A stretch of 64,000 nt of DNA. Source: an uncultured Duncaniella sp. (GTDB taxonomy: Bacteria; Bacteroidota; Bacteroidia; Bacteroidales; Muribaculaceae). The DNA is taken from assembly GCA_910586305.1 (NCBI GenBank), contig CAJUGS010000007.1:1-64000 (forward strand), read 5' to 3'. The position numbers and the translations under genes were made by a program. Shown here piece after piece: positions 33,650-42,510 of the stretch (its first letter is position 1; each line of letters starts with the position of its first letter). The notes beneath the pieces were generated by a model that had not been told where the DNA came from, made no database searches, and saw only the letters and a list, made by a program, of their open reading frames with translations.

Positions 33650-34837
33650 ATGTCAAAGACCATCACCCTAAAACGCGGCAAGGAGGACTCCCTCCTCCGC
33701 TTCCATCCCTGGGTGTTCTCAGGAGCCATAGCCAACCTCCCCGAAGGACTTGAAGAAGGCGATACCGTCAGCGTAGTCGCCGCCGACGGACGCCCACTCG
33801 GAACAGGCCACTACGAAATCGGCTCGATAGCAGTGCGTATGCTCTCATGGGACAACGAAGCCGACATCGACGCATCGTTCTTCGCAACACGCCTCGCCGC
33901 AGCATGGCAGCTCCGAGAAAGACTCGGACTCGTCCGCCCGGCCGACAACACCACATTCCGCCTCGTCCACGGCGAGGGAGACTTCCTCCCCGGATGCGTG
34001 GTCGACGTCTACGGCAACACAGCCGTACTCCAGGCCCACAGCCCCGGAATGCACTATGCCCGCCACGACATAGCGCGCGCGCTTACCCAGCTCCCCGGAG
34101 CCGGAATAACCAACGTCTACTACAAATCCGAGACCACTCTCCCCTACAAGGCGCGTCTTGACCCCGTCAACGACTACCTGATCGGAGGTTTCGAGACCAA
34201 CATAGCCCTCGAAAACGGCCTGCGGTTCAACATCGACTGGCTCAAGGGACAGAAGACCGGATTCTTCGTGGACCAGCGCGACAACCGCGCGCTCATCGAG
34301 AGCTTCAGCCGCGGAGCCAGAGTGCTCAATATGTTCTGCTACACAGGCGGATTCTCGGTCTACGCAATGCGAGGCGGAGCATCGCTCGTACACTCCGTCG
34401 ACTCATCCGCAAAGGCCGTCGCGCTCACCGATGCAAACATCGAGCTCAACTTCCCGGGCGACACACGCCACACAGCATATGCCGAAGACGCGTTCAAATA
34501 TCTCACCGATATGCCCGCCGGAGCCTACGATCTCATAATCCTCGACCCGCCCGCCTTCGCAAAACACCGCAGCGCCATCAAGAACGCCATGGTAGGCTAC
34601 AGGCGCATCAACGCCGCAGCCTTCCGCAAGATAACACCCGGAGGAATACTCGCCACATTCTCCTGCTCGCAGGCCATCTCGAAAGAACAGTTCCGACTCG
34701 CAGTGTTCACCGCAGCAGCACAGTCAGGCCGAAAAGTGAGAATACTCCACCAGGTCACACAGGGTGCCGACCACCCCGTATCCATCTACCACCCAGAGGG
34801 AGAATACCTCAAGGGACTCATCCTTCACGTCGAATAA
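33650..34837 (+). CDS. RlmI-like class I SAM-dependent 23S rRNA cytosine methyltransferase
   Basis: This 395-residue protein has an N-terminal PUA domain (about 1-80; 'LKRGKEDSLLRFHPWVFSGA'), a central EEHEE-like domain, and a Rossmann methyltransferase domain with SAM motif 'VLNMFCYTGGFSVYAM' (about 223-238), the catalytic-type motif 'LIILDPPAFAKH' and a cysteine motif 'TFSCSQAIS'. Length and layout match E. coli RlmI, which makes m5C1962. Specificity is inferred. It is probably in one transcript with dxr-rseP. Confidence 0.9.
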   Translation: MSKTITLKRGKEDSLLRFHPWVFSGAIANLPEGLEEGDTVSVVAADGRPLGTGHYEIGSIAVRMLSWDNEADIDASFFATRLAAAWQLRERLGLVRPADNTTFRLVHGEGDFLPGCVVDVYGNTAVLQAHSPGMHYARHDIARALTQLPGAGITNVYYKSETTLPYKARLDPVNDYLIGGFETNIALENGLRFNIDWLKGQKTGFFVDQRDNRALIESFSRGARVLNMFCYTGGFSVYAMRGGASLVHSVDSSAKAVALTDANIELNFPGDTRHTAYAEDAFKYLTDMPAGAYDLIILDPPAFAKHRSAIKNAMVGYRRINAAAFRKITPGGILATFSCSQAISKEQFRLAVFTAAAQSGRKVRILHQVTQGADHPVSIYHPEGEYLKGLILHVE

Positions 34838-34868
34838 GAGACTTCACATCATCACACCATCAATCAAT

Positions 34869-36890
34869 ATGTCACTTTCCAAACTCATAATTCCGGCAAT
34901 GGCAGCATTCGCCATCACATCATGCTCGTCGGGCGGAGCCAAAGACGCTCCCGCAGCCGACTTCGACTACACAGTCGACCGCTTCGCCGACATCGAAGTA
35001 CTCCGCTACAAAGTGCCCGGCTTCGAAGACCTCACACCGAGCCAGCGCCTCTATATCTACTATCTCACCGAGGCTGCCATCGCAGGACGCGACATCCTCT
35101 GGGACCAGAACGGCAAGTACAACCTCGCCATACGCGACCTCGTGGAAAACGTCTATACCAACTACTCAGGCGACCGTGACGACAGCAACTTCAAGGCGCT
35201 CGAGCTCTATCTCAAGCAGATAGAATTCGGCAACGGCATACACCACCACTATTCCACCGACAAATTCATCCCCAAATTTGACCGCGAGTGGTTCGCCGCA
35301 CAGGCAGCAGCACACCCCTCCGCACCTTCCGCCGAGGAAATGGACACACTCCTCCCGGTCATCTTCGACCCCTCCGTGATGACCAAGCGCGTCAACCAGG
35401 CTGAAGGCCAGGACCTCATCCTCACATCAGCCAACAACCTCTATGGCGGAGGAGTCACACAGGCCGAAGTCGAGAACTACTACAACGCACTCAAGGACAC
35501 CACCGACCTCACCCCCGTGTCATGGGGTCTCAACGCCCGCGTAGTCAAGGAAAACGGCAAGGTAGTCGAGCAGGTATACAAGGCCGACGGACTCTACGGA
35601 CCGGCCATCTCACGCATCATCGAAAACCTCGAAAAAGCAGCCGAGTATGCCGAAAACGACTCTCAGAAAGCCATCATAGCAAAACTTGTCGAGTTCTACC
35701 GCACAGGCGACCTCAAGAAATTCGACGAATACTCCATTGCATGGACCGAGGACACAGCATCGCGCATCGACTTCATCAACGGATTCATCGAAAGCTACGG
35801 CGACCCCCTCGGAATGACAGGAGCCTGGGAATCAATCGTCAACTTCAAAAACGAGGAAGCCTCGGAGCGCACCCACACCATCGCATCAAACGCCAAATGG
35901 TTTGAGGCCAACTCACCCGTAGATCCCCGCTTCCGCAAAGACGACGTCAAGGGAGTCAGCGCAAAAGTAATCACAGCAGCCATCCTCGCCGGCGACGCAT
36001 ATCCCGCCACACCTATCGGCATCAACCTCCCCAACGCCAACTGGATACGCGCTGCCCACGGCTCAAAGTCAGTGACTATCGAAAACATCACCGAGGCCTA
36101 CGACCAGGCCAGTCACGGCAACGGATTCAATGAGGAATTCGTCATCGACGAGGCCACCGGCAAACTCCTCGACGACTACCTCTTCATCACCGACAACCTC
36201 CACACCGACCTCCACGAGTGTCTCGGTCATGCCTCCGGCCGTCTGCTCCCGGGCGTAGACCCCGATGCCCTCAAGGCCCACGGCTCCACCCTCGAGGAGA
36301 CACGCGCCGACCTCTTTGCCCTCTACTATCTCGCCGATCCCAAGCTCCTCGAGCTGGGACTCCTCGACAACCCCGAAGCCTACAAGGCCGAATATTACAA
36401 ATACCTCCTCAACGGCCTCATGACACAGCTCGTGCGCATCGAGCCCGGCAAGGATGTGGAAGAAGCCCATATGCGCAACCGCCAGCTCATCTCCAAATGG
36501 GTGCTCGAAAAGGGCGCGCCCGACAATGTGGTGGAGCTCGTAAAGCGTGACGGCAAGACATTCGTCAAAATCAACGACTACGAAAAACTCCGTGCACTCT
36601 TCGCACAGCTTCTCGGCGAAATACAGCGCATCAAGAGCGAGGGTGACTATGCTGCCGGCGCAGCTCTCGTAGAGAACTATGCCGTCAAAGTCGATCCCGA
36701 GCTCCACAAGGAAGTGCTCGACCGCTACTCCCACCTCGACATCGCCCCCTATCGCGGCTTTGTCAATCCCGTCTACACCCCTGTCAAGGACAAGGACGGC
36801 AACATCACCGACGTCACCGTCAGCTACGAAGAGGAATACCTCCCCCAGATGCTCCGCTACTCCAAGGAGTACCGCACACTCGGCAAATAA
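34869..36890 (+). CDS. M49-family dipeptidyl-peptidase III-like zinc lipoprotein
   Basis: This 673-residue protein is read from MSLSKLIIPAMAAF, which gives a lipoprotein signal (TSCSS, Cys19); a longer upstream frame overlaps the methyltransferase and lacks a signal. The M49 zinc site is present: HECLGH (His449, His454) and EETRADL (Glu476/Glu477). DPP III enzymes remove dipeptides from the N-terminus of oligopeptides; the E-C-L variant of HExxGH and the lipoprotein signal suggest a periplasmic or outer-membrane peptidase. It starts 31 nt after the methyltransferase and ends at a strong terminator. Confidence 0.88.
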   Translation: MSLSKLIIPAMAAFAITSCSSGGAKDAPAADFDYTVDRFADIEVLRYKVPGFEDLTPSQRLYIYYLTEAAIAGRDILWDQNGKYNLAIRDLVENVYTNYSGDRDDSNFKALELYLKQIEFGNGIHHHYSTDKFIPKFDREWFAAQAAAHPSAPSAEEMDTLLPVIFDPSVMTKRVNQAEGQDLILTSANNLYGGGVTQAEVENYYNALKDTTDLTPVSWGLNARVVKENGKVVEQVYKADGLYGPAISRIIENLEKAAEYAENDSQKAIIAKLVEFYRTGDLKKFDEYSIAWTEDTASRIDFINGFIESYGDPLGMTGAWESIVNFKNEEASERTHTIASNAKWFEANSPVDPRFRKDDVKGVSAKVITAAILAGDAYPATPIGINLPNANWIRAAHGSKSVTIENITEAYDQASHGNGFNEEFVIDEATGKLLDDYLFITDNLHTDLHECLGHASGRLLPGVDPDALKAHGSTLEETRADLFALYYLADPKLLELGLLDNPEAYKAEYYKYLLNGLMTQLVRIEPGKDVEEAHMRNRQLISKWVLEKGAPDNVVELVKRDGKTFVKINDYEKLRALFAQLLGEIQRIKSEGDYAAGAALVENYAVKVDPELHKEVLDRYSHLDIAPYRGFVNPVYTPVKDKDGNITDVTVSYEEEYLPQMLRYSKEYRTLGK

Positions 36891-36945
36891 ACAAGCCGAC
36901 ATGACAACAACGGCGGTAACCCATTCACCGCCGACACACGCACAC

Positions 36946-36984
36946 AATCCCCGGCAGAAAGCACCAGCTCCCCTGCCGGGGATT
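36946..36984 (+). terminator. Terminator after the M49 peptidase gene
   Basis: AATCCCCGGCAG (36946-36957) pairs perfectly with CTGCCGGGGATT (36973-36984), with TTCTGC following. The 12-bp stem has a 15-nt loop. Confidence 0.75.
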
Positions 36985-37049
36985 TCTGCACACCCCCAAA
37001 ACCTTCCACACCACCCTGATACCACATCACATTATCATACGTCAAAAAA

Positions 37050-37081
37050 TTTGCCCTCTTTGCGAAAAAACTTTATCTTTG
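37050..37081 (+). promoter_or_regulatory. Promoter of the aminotransferase-tyrS unit
   Basis: TTTG (37050-37053), 20 nt, then TATCTTTG (37074-37081), both full consensus matches. The start codon is 34 nt downstream. Confidence 0.8.
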
Positions 37082-37114
37082 CAAATCAAAACAACCAACA
37101 CTTTAATTTAAAAT

Positions 37115-38314
37115 ATGATGACCCACGTATCGGAGCGCGTACAAGCGCTTGCACCATCGGCCACACTGGCTATGTCGCAGAAAAGCGCCGAGCTGAAAGC
37201 CCAGGGCGTCGACGTGATCAACCTCTCGGTTGGCGAGCCTGACTTCAACACCCCCGCACACATCAAGGAGGCAGCCAAAAAGGCAATCGACGACAATTTC
37301 ACCTTCTACACACCCGTGGCAGGCTATATGTCGCTGCGTAAAGCTGTCAGCGAGAAACTCAAGCGCGAGAATGGTGTCGACTATGCACCCGAGCAGATTG
37401 TCGTGGCCAACGGAGCCAAGCAGGCCCTCTGCAACGTAATCCTCGCCTCCATCAATCCCGGCGACGAGGTGGTCATCCCAATGCCGGCCTGGGTGAGCTA
37501 CGTAGAAATGGTAAAACTCGCCGGAGGAACCGTGGTCAGCGTTGATGCCGACATCACACAGGACTTCAAAATCACCCCCGATCAGCTCGAAAAGGCCATC
37601 ACACCGGCCACACGTATGCTGCTCCTCTGCTCCCCTTCCAACCCCACAGGAAGCGTCTACTCGCGCGAGGAGTTACAGGCCATTGTCGACGTGCTTGCCA
37701 AACACCCCGACGTGATGGTTCTCGCCGACGAAATCTACGAACATATCAACTTCACCGGCTCATTCACTTCAATGGCCGCATTCCCCGAGATTGCCGACCG
37801 CGTGATTCTCATCAACGGAGTCAGCAAGGCCTACGCAATGACCGGATGGCGCATCGGCTACTGCGCCGCACCACTCTGGCTCGCCAAGGCTGTCACCAAG
37901 CTCCAGGGACAATACACATCCAACGCATCCTCCATAGCCCAGAAGGCAGCTGAAGCCGCCTACACCGGATCGCAGGAATGCGTAGCCGAGATGAACGAGG
38001 CCTTCCGTCGCCGCCGCGACCTCGTCGTAGAACTGGCCTCCGACATTCCCGGACTCAAGGTCAACCGTCCACAGGGAGCCTTCTACCTCTTCCCCGAAGT
38101 GAGCGCCTACATAGGCAAGACAACACTCGAGGGCAAGAAGATCGAATGCTCGGCCGACCTGGCAATGTACCTCCTCGAAAGCGGACACGTGGCGACAGTC
38201 GACGGTGGCGCATTCGGAATGGAAGGATACATCCGACTCAGCTACGCAACATCCGACGACAATATCCGCGAGGCACTCCGCCGCATGAAAGAGGCACTCC
38301 TCGCTCTCAAATAA
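37115..38314 (+). CDS. Pyridoxal-phosphate aspartate aminotransferase (class I/II)
   Basis: A 399-residue fold-type I aminotransferase. Substrate and cofactor motifs include 'LSVGEPDFNTP' near the N-terminus, 'CSPSNPTGSVYSREEL' in the middle, the PLP lysine in 'GVSKAYAMTGWRIGY', and the C-terminal 'IRLSYATSDDNI'. This pattern fits the Thermus-type (Ib) aspartate aminotransferases, some of which also act on prephenate. It would interconvert aspartate and 2-oxoglutarate with oxaloacetate and glutamate. tyrS follows 39 nt later, and the two may be co-transcribed. Confidence 0.93.
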   Translation: MMTHVSERVQALAPSATLAMSQKSAELKAQGVDVINLSVGEPDFNTPAHIKEAAKKAIDDNFTFYTPVAGYMSLRKAVSEKLKRENGVDYAPEQIVVANGAKQALCNVILASINPGDEVVIPMPAWVSYVEMVKLAGGTVVSVDADITQDFKITPDQLEKAITPATRMLLLCSPSNPTGSVYSREELQAIVDVLAKHPDVMVLADEIYEHINFTGSFTSMAAFPEIADRVILINGVSKAYAMTGWRIGYCAAPLWLAKAVTKLQGQYTSNASSIAQKAAEAAYTGSQECVAEMNEAFRRRRDLVVELASDIPGLKVNRPQGAFYLFPEVSAYIGKTTLEGKKIECSADLAMYLLESGHVATVDGGAFGMEGYIRLSYATSDDNIREALRRMKEALLALK

Positions 38315-38353
38315 ATCCACCACACACAATACCACCCACAAAATAATATCCCA

Positions 38354-39646
38354 ATGGATTTTATTGAAGAACTCACTTGGCGAGGCATGATCCACCAGAT
38401 GATGCCGGGAACCGAGGACCAGCTCAAAAAAGAAATGACAACGGCCTACCTGGGCATAGACCCAACGGCCGACTCCCTCCACATAGGCCACCTCGTAGGT
38501 GTAATGATGCTCAAGCACTTCCAGCGTTCAGGCCACAAGCCCATCGCTCTCGTCGGCGGGGCCACCGGCATGATCGGCGACCCCTCAATGAAGAGCCAGG
38601 AACGCAAACTCCTTGACGAGGAGACACTGCGCCACAACCAGGAAGCAATCAAGGCGCAGCTTGCAAAGTTCCTTGACTTCGACTCCGACGCTCCAAACGC
38701 CGCCGAGATGGTCAACAACTACGACTGGATGAAACCATTCTCATTCCTCGACTTTATCCGCGACGTGGGCAAGCACATCACCGTCAACTACATGATGGCA
38801 AAAGACTCAGTCAAAAAACGCCTCAGCGGAGAGTCTCAGCAGGGAATGTCGTTCACCGAGTTCTCCTACCAGCTCTGCCAGGGCTACGACTTCCTCCACC
38901 TCTACAAGGAGAAGAACTGCCGCCTGCAGCTCGGAGGCTCCGACCAGTGGGGCAACATCACCACCGGCACAGAACTCATCCGACGCACAGTGGGAGGAGA
39001 AGCCTTCGCCCTCACCTGCCCCCTCATCACCAAGGCTGACGGAGGCAAGTTCGGCAAGACCGAGAGCGGCAACGTATGGCTCGATCCCCGCTACACCTCA
39101 CCCTACAAGTTCTACCAGTTCTGGCTCAACGTCTCCGACACCGATGCCGAGAAATACATCAAGATATTCACCTCGCTCACACGCGAAGAGATTGAGCAGC
39201 TTGTAGCCCTCCAGGCCGAGGATCCCGGCCAGCGTCCCCTCCAGAAGCGTCTCGCCAAGGAAATCACCACAATGGTCCACTCGGCCGAGGAATACGAGAA
39301 AGCAGTCGAAGCATCACAGATTCTGTTCTCCAACAAAGCCGGCGAGGCACTCCACAACCTCGACGAGAAGACACTCCTCGACGTGATGGAAGGTGTGCCC
39401 CAGTTCGAAATCCCCCGCTCGGCTATTGAGGAGGGCGTGAAACTCGCCGACCTCATCACCGACCTTGCACCCGTCTTCCCCTCCAAGGGAGAGATGCGCA
39501 AGATGGTACAGGGCGGAGGAGTATCGGTCAACAAGGAGAAAGTCGCCGACCCATATATGGAGGTGACCACCGATATGCTCCTCAACGACCGCTACATCCT
39601 CGTGCAGCGTGGCAAGAAAAACTACTTCCTGCTCCGCACCGTCTGA
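38354..39646 (+). CDS. tyrS: Tyrosyl-tRNA synthetase
   Basis: A 430-residue class I synthetase charging tRNA-Tyr. The HIGH signature is present (DSLHIGHLVG), the KMSKS equivalent is KFGKT, and the tyrosine-binding region 'LGGSDQWGNITTG' is intact. The C-terminal S4-like RNA-binding domain ('EMRKMVQGGGVSVNKEKV') is complete. It ends 14 nt before an unusually long hairpin shared with the convergent flippase gene. Confidence 0.98.
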   Translation: MDFIEELTWRGMIHQMMPGTEDQLKKEMTTAYLGIDPTADSLHIGHLVGVMMLKHFQRSGHKPIALVGGATGMIGDPSMKSQERKLLDEETLRHNQEAIKAQLAKFLDFDSDAPNAAEMVNNYDWMKPFSFLDFIRDVGKHITVNYMMAKDSVKKRLSGESQQGMSFTEFSYQLCQGYDFLHLYKEKNCRLQLGGSDQWGNITTGTELIRRTVGGEAFALTCPLITKADGGKFGKTESGNVWLDPRYTSPYKFYQFWLNVSDTDAEKYIKIFTSLTREEIEQLVALQAEDPGQRPLQKRLAKEITTMVHSAEEYEKAVEASQILFSNKAGEALHNLDEKTLLDVMEGVPQFEIPRSAIEEGVKLADLITDLAPVFPSKGEMRKMVQGGGVSVNKEKVADPYMEVTTDMLLNDRYILVQRGKKNYFLLRTV

Positions 39647-39660
39647 TAACAATCGGTTCA

Positions 39661-39725
39661 TGAATATAAAATTCTGTCCCCCCTTTGAGGTGCGCCTTAA
39701 AGGGGGGGACAGAATTTTATATTCA
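39661..39725. terminator. Very long bidirectional hairpin between tyrS and the flippase gene
   Basis: The left arm TGAATATAAAATTCTGTC (from 39661) and its complement ending at 39725 pair over about 27 bp, interrupted only by a C6/G7 length difference, with a loop of about 10 nt. The A/T-rich outer half would supply the U-tract on either strand, so it can terminate both convergent operons. Confidence 0.75.
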
Positions 39726-39736
39726 TTATGTGCAAT

Positions 39737-41236
39737 CTATTTATTCCTTGACCTGCCGGGTATGAGATCCCTCAGCCCCACGTGCTCGAGCCTCAGAGCC
39801 ATCAGGACATACAGAGCGAGCAGAGGAGTGCGTATGACCATCGTGAGCCACGGATGCGCCTCAATGGCAATGACCTCCGAGAAGGCCCACAGAGCCATAG
39901 CCGTCAGAAAATAAAACGCCAGCCTCGGCACATTGTAGCCTATCGGGTAGTTCACCCTTCCGGCCACATAGCTCGCCACCATCATGGCGCCATAGCAGCC
40001 GAATGCGGCCCACGCACACCCCATATATCCCCACTTCGGCACAAGCAGGAAGTTGAGACCGAGAGTCACGGCGAGGCCAAACAGCGACAGCCACATACCC
40101 CAGGCAGTACGGTCGGTCAGCTTGTACCACAGCGAGAGGTTGAAGAACACACCGAAGAAAAACTCAGCTATCATCACCACAGGCACCACCTTCAGACCGC
40201 TGAAATAGCTCGACGAGATGAAATGGCGGATAATGTCGAGATAGAACATCACCCCGAGGAAGATAACCATCGAGAAAATCACAAACCACTTCATGGCATC
40301 GCGATAGCTCTGAAGGCGATCCTCACCCTTGTCCTTCGACTTGGCAAAGATAAAAGGCTCGTAGGCAAACCTGAACGCCTGGATAAACATCACCATCACG
40401 ATTGCTATCTTATAGTTGGCACCGTAGATACCAAGCTGCGTCATGGCCTCGGCCTTGTCGACAAAGAGATGCGGAAAGAGAATCTTGTCGATTGTCTGGT
40501 TCATTATACCGGCCACGCCCAGCACAAGAAGCGGAGCGGAATAGGCTATCATCTCGCGCCACAGACGCCCGTTGAAACGATAGGGAAACCCTCTCAGCTC
40601 GGGAAGCAGAAGCACCAGATTGAGAGCCGAGGTGATAAGATTGGTGAGAAAAATATAGCCTATGCCGAAGTCGGGATCATAGAACCACGCTATCCACCCC
40701 GGAGCCTGCTCCCACAGCCAGGGACAGACGAGGATAAAGAAGATATTCAGTGTGATGTTGAGTGCGATGTTCACCAGCTTCAGAAACGCAAACCTCATGG
40801 GCCTCTTGGCATAGCGCAGATAGCTGAACGGCAGCGCAGTGAATGCATCGAGAGCCACGGCCACAGCCATCATGAGTATGTAATCCTCGTGTTGAGGCAC
40901 ATCAAGCCAGCCCGATATAGGGCCTATGAACGCACACACAGCTATGAGGAAGGCCGACGAGCTAACGGCAAGCGAGATGAGCGACGTGGAGTAGACCTCC
41001 ATCGGGTCCTTCCATCGGTCGTGGTTGGCAAAACGGAAAAAACCCGTCTCCATACCATAGATCAGCACTATCATCACCAGCGCCACCACCGAATAGATAT
41101 ATGTCACGACGCCATATTCCGCAGCCGGGAACATGACAGTGTAGAGAGGCACAAGACACCAGTTGAGAAAACGGCCTATGATGCTGCTGAGGCCGTAGAC
41201 GGCGGTATCCTTTGCAAGACTTTTTATTCCAGCCAT
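39737..41236 (-). CDS. Polysaccharide/lipid-linked oligosaccharide flippase (Wzx-like, MATE/MVF fold)
   Basis: A 499-residue multi-pass protein with roughly 12-14 hydrophobic helices, starting MAGIKSLAKDTAVYGLSSIIGRF, the usual opening of polysaccharide-biosynthesis flippases. The charged loop 'EYGVVTYIYSVVAL' and the C-terminal polysaccharide-biosynthesis half support the family. It would move undecaprenyl-linked sugars across the inner membrane for O-antigen, capsule or glycoprotein glycans; the exact substrate is unknown. No glycosyltransferases are nearby. It begins 7 nt after ruvB, so it is in the ruvB operon. Confidence 0.88.
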   Translation of the reverse strand: MAGIKSLAKDTAVYGLSSIIGRFLNWCLVPLYTVMFPAAEYGVVTYIYSVVALVMIVLIYGMETGFFRFANHDRWKDPMEVYSTSLISLAVSSSAFLIAVCAFIGPISGWLDVPQHEDYILMMAVAVALDAFTALPFSYLRYAKRPMRFAFLKLVNIALNITLNIFFILVCPWLWEQAPGWIAWFYDPDFGIGYIFLTNLITSALNLVLLLPELRGFPYRFNGRLWREMIAYSAPLLVLGVAGIMNQTIDKILFPHLFVDKAEAMTQLGIYGANYKIAIVMVMFIQAFRFAYEPFIFAKSKDKGEDRLQSYRDAMKWFVIFSMVIFLGVMFYLDIIRHFISSSYFSGLKVVPVVMIAEFFFGVFFNLSLWYKLTDRTAWGMWLSLFGLAVTLGLNFLLVPKWGYMGCAWAAFGCYGAMMVASYVAGRVNYPIGYNVPRLAFYFLTAMALWAFSEVIAIEAHPWLTMVIRTPLLALYVLMALRLEHVGLRDLIPGRSRNK

Positions 41237-41243
41237 ATCAGGT

Positions 41244-42260
41244 TCAGAAAAGACTCCCGGACGACACCGGGGGATTGAGTTTCAGATGTGTATAGGCCAG
41301 CGAGGTCACCTCGCGGCCTCTCGGAGTGCGTCGGAGGAAACCCTCCATTATAAGGAACGGCTCATATACCTCCTCGATGGTGTCCTGTTCCTCGCCGATG
41401 GCAGTGGATATCGTCGAGAGTCCCACAGGGCCGCCGCCAAACTTATTGATCATTGTCAGCAGCAGCTTATGGTCCATCTCGTCGAGACCATAACGGTCTA
41501 TATTGAGGGCCTCGAGGGCAAAGCGGGCTATCTCCGGATCGATATCACCGTTTCCCTTCACCTGTGCGAAGTCCCTCACACGGCGCAGCAGCGAGTTGGC
41601 TATACGCGGAGTCCCTCGTGAGCGCATGGCTATTTCATGGGCCGCCTCAGCCGTACATTTCACCCCCAGGAGTGCTGCCGAGCGGGCTATGATACGTTCG
41701 AGAACATCGTGGGTATAATACTCCAGATGGCAGTTGATGCCGAAGCGGGCGCGCATCGGAGCCGTCAACATACCCGAACGCGTCGTGGCACCTACAAGAG
41801 TGAACGGCGACAGCGACAACTGCACCGAACGCGCTCCGGGACCCTTGTCAATCATGATGTCTATACGATAGTCCTCCATAGCCGAGTAGAGATACTCCTC
41901 CACCACACGGCTCAGACGGTGTATTTCGTCGATAAAGAGCACATCGTTGTCGCCAAGCGACGTGAGTATGCCGGCAAGATCGCCGGGTTTGTCAAGCACA
42001 GGTCCGGAGGTCACCTTGAAGTTGACGCCCAGTTCGTTGGCTATGATACCCGCAAGCGTGGTCTTTCCGAGTCCCGGAGGGCCGAAGAGGAGCAGGTGGT
42101 CAAGAGCCTCGCCGCGCATCTTGGCAGCCTGCACAAACACCTTGAGGTTCTCCACAATCTTCTCCTGGCCGTTGAACGACTCGAAAAACGAAGGCCGGAG
42201 GGCCTTCTCGAATTCCTTGTCGGCATTGGCTTTGTTGTGTATGTCGAATTCTGATTCCAT
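41244..42260 (-). CDS. ruvB: Holliday junction branch-migration ATPase RuvB
   Basis: This 338-residue AAA+ motor is read from MESEFDIHNK; the upstream extension of 50 codons is not conserved-looking and is dropped. Walker A is 'GPPGLGKTTLAG', Walker B is 'LFIDEIHRL', and sensor motifs 'GATTRSGML' and the C-terminal winged helix ('GEEQDTIEEVYEPFLI') are intact. RuvB drives RuvA-bound Holliday junctions before RuvC cleavage. A -7 promoter element lies only 7 nt upstream of the start, so the message may be nearly leaderless. Confidence 0.98.
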   Translation of the reverse strand: MESEFDIHNKANADKEFEKALRPSFFESFNGQEKIVENLKVFVQAAKMRGEALDHLLLFGPPGLGKTTLAGIIANELGVNFKVTSGPVLDKPGDLAGILTSLGDNDVLFIDEIHRLSRVVEEYLYSAMEDYRIDIMIDKGPGARSVQLSLSPFTLVGATTRSGMLTAPMRARFGINCHLEYYTHDVLERIIARSAALLGVKCTAEAAHEIAMRSRGTPRIANSLLRRVRDFAQVKGNGDIDPEIARFALEALNIDRYGLDEMDHKLLLTMINKFGGGPVGLSTISTAIGEEQDTIEEVYEPFLIMEGFLRRTPRGREVTSLAYTHLKLNPPVSSGSLF

Positions 42261-42266
42261 GTGGTG

Positions 42267-42274
42267 CAAAATTA
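42267..42274 (-). promoter_or_regulatory. -7 element of ruvB promoter, almost touching the start codon
   Basis: On the minus strand TAATTTTG matches TAnnTTTG. It ends 6 nt before the ruvB ATG, so transcription would begin at or within a few nucleotides of the start codon. No clear TTTG is found at -33. Confidence 0.5.
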
Positions 42275-42510
42275 CAAATATTTTCGTGTATAACACCAAT
42301 CTTCCACGCATACACCAACGAATTGGTCGACATTTTCGGACAAGCCTAAACAACCCAAGCAAAAAAATAGTGGCCCGACTGTTCTCACGAACTGCCGGAC
42401 CGGGATTCACTTAGATGAGTTGGATTGCTTGCTAAAGTGAATGGGGGATGGGGATGATTTTATGTCGCAAAGGTATGTAAAATTTCCGACATCAGAAATT
42501 ATTACAACTG

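Noticed and set aside
34764..34868. Upstream extension of the M49 peptidase frame overlapping the methyltransferase
   Set aside because: The extension has no signal peptide, whereas starting at 34869 gives a clean lipoprotein signal.
39782..41278. 498-codon open frame on the plus strand opposite the flippase gene
   Set aside because: Its translation is rich in His, Gln, Arg and Glu with no hydrophobic pattern or domain, while the minus-strand frame encodes a clear multi-pass flippase. It is a mirror of GC-biased codons.
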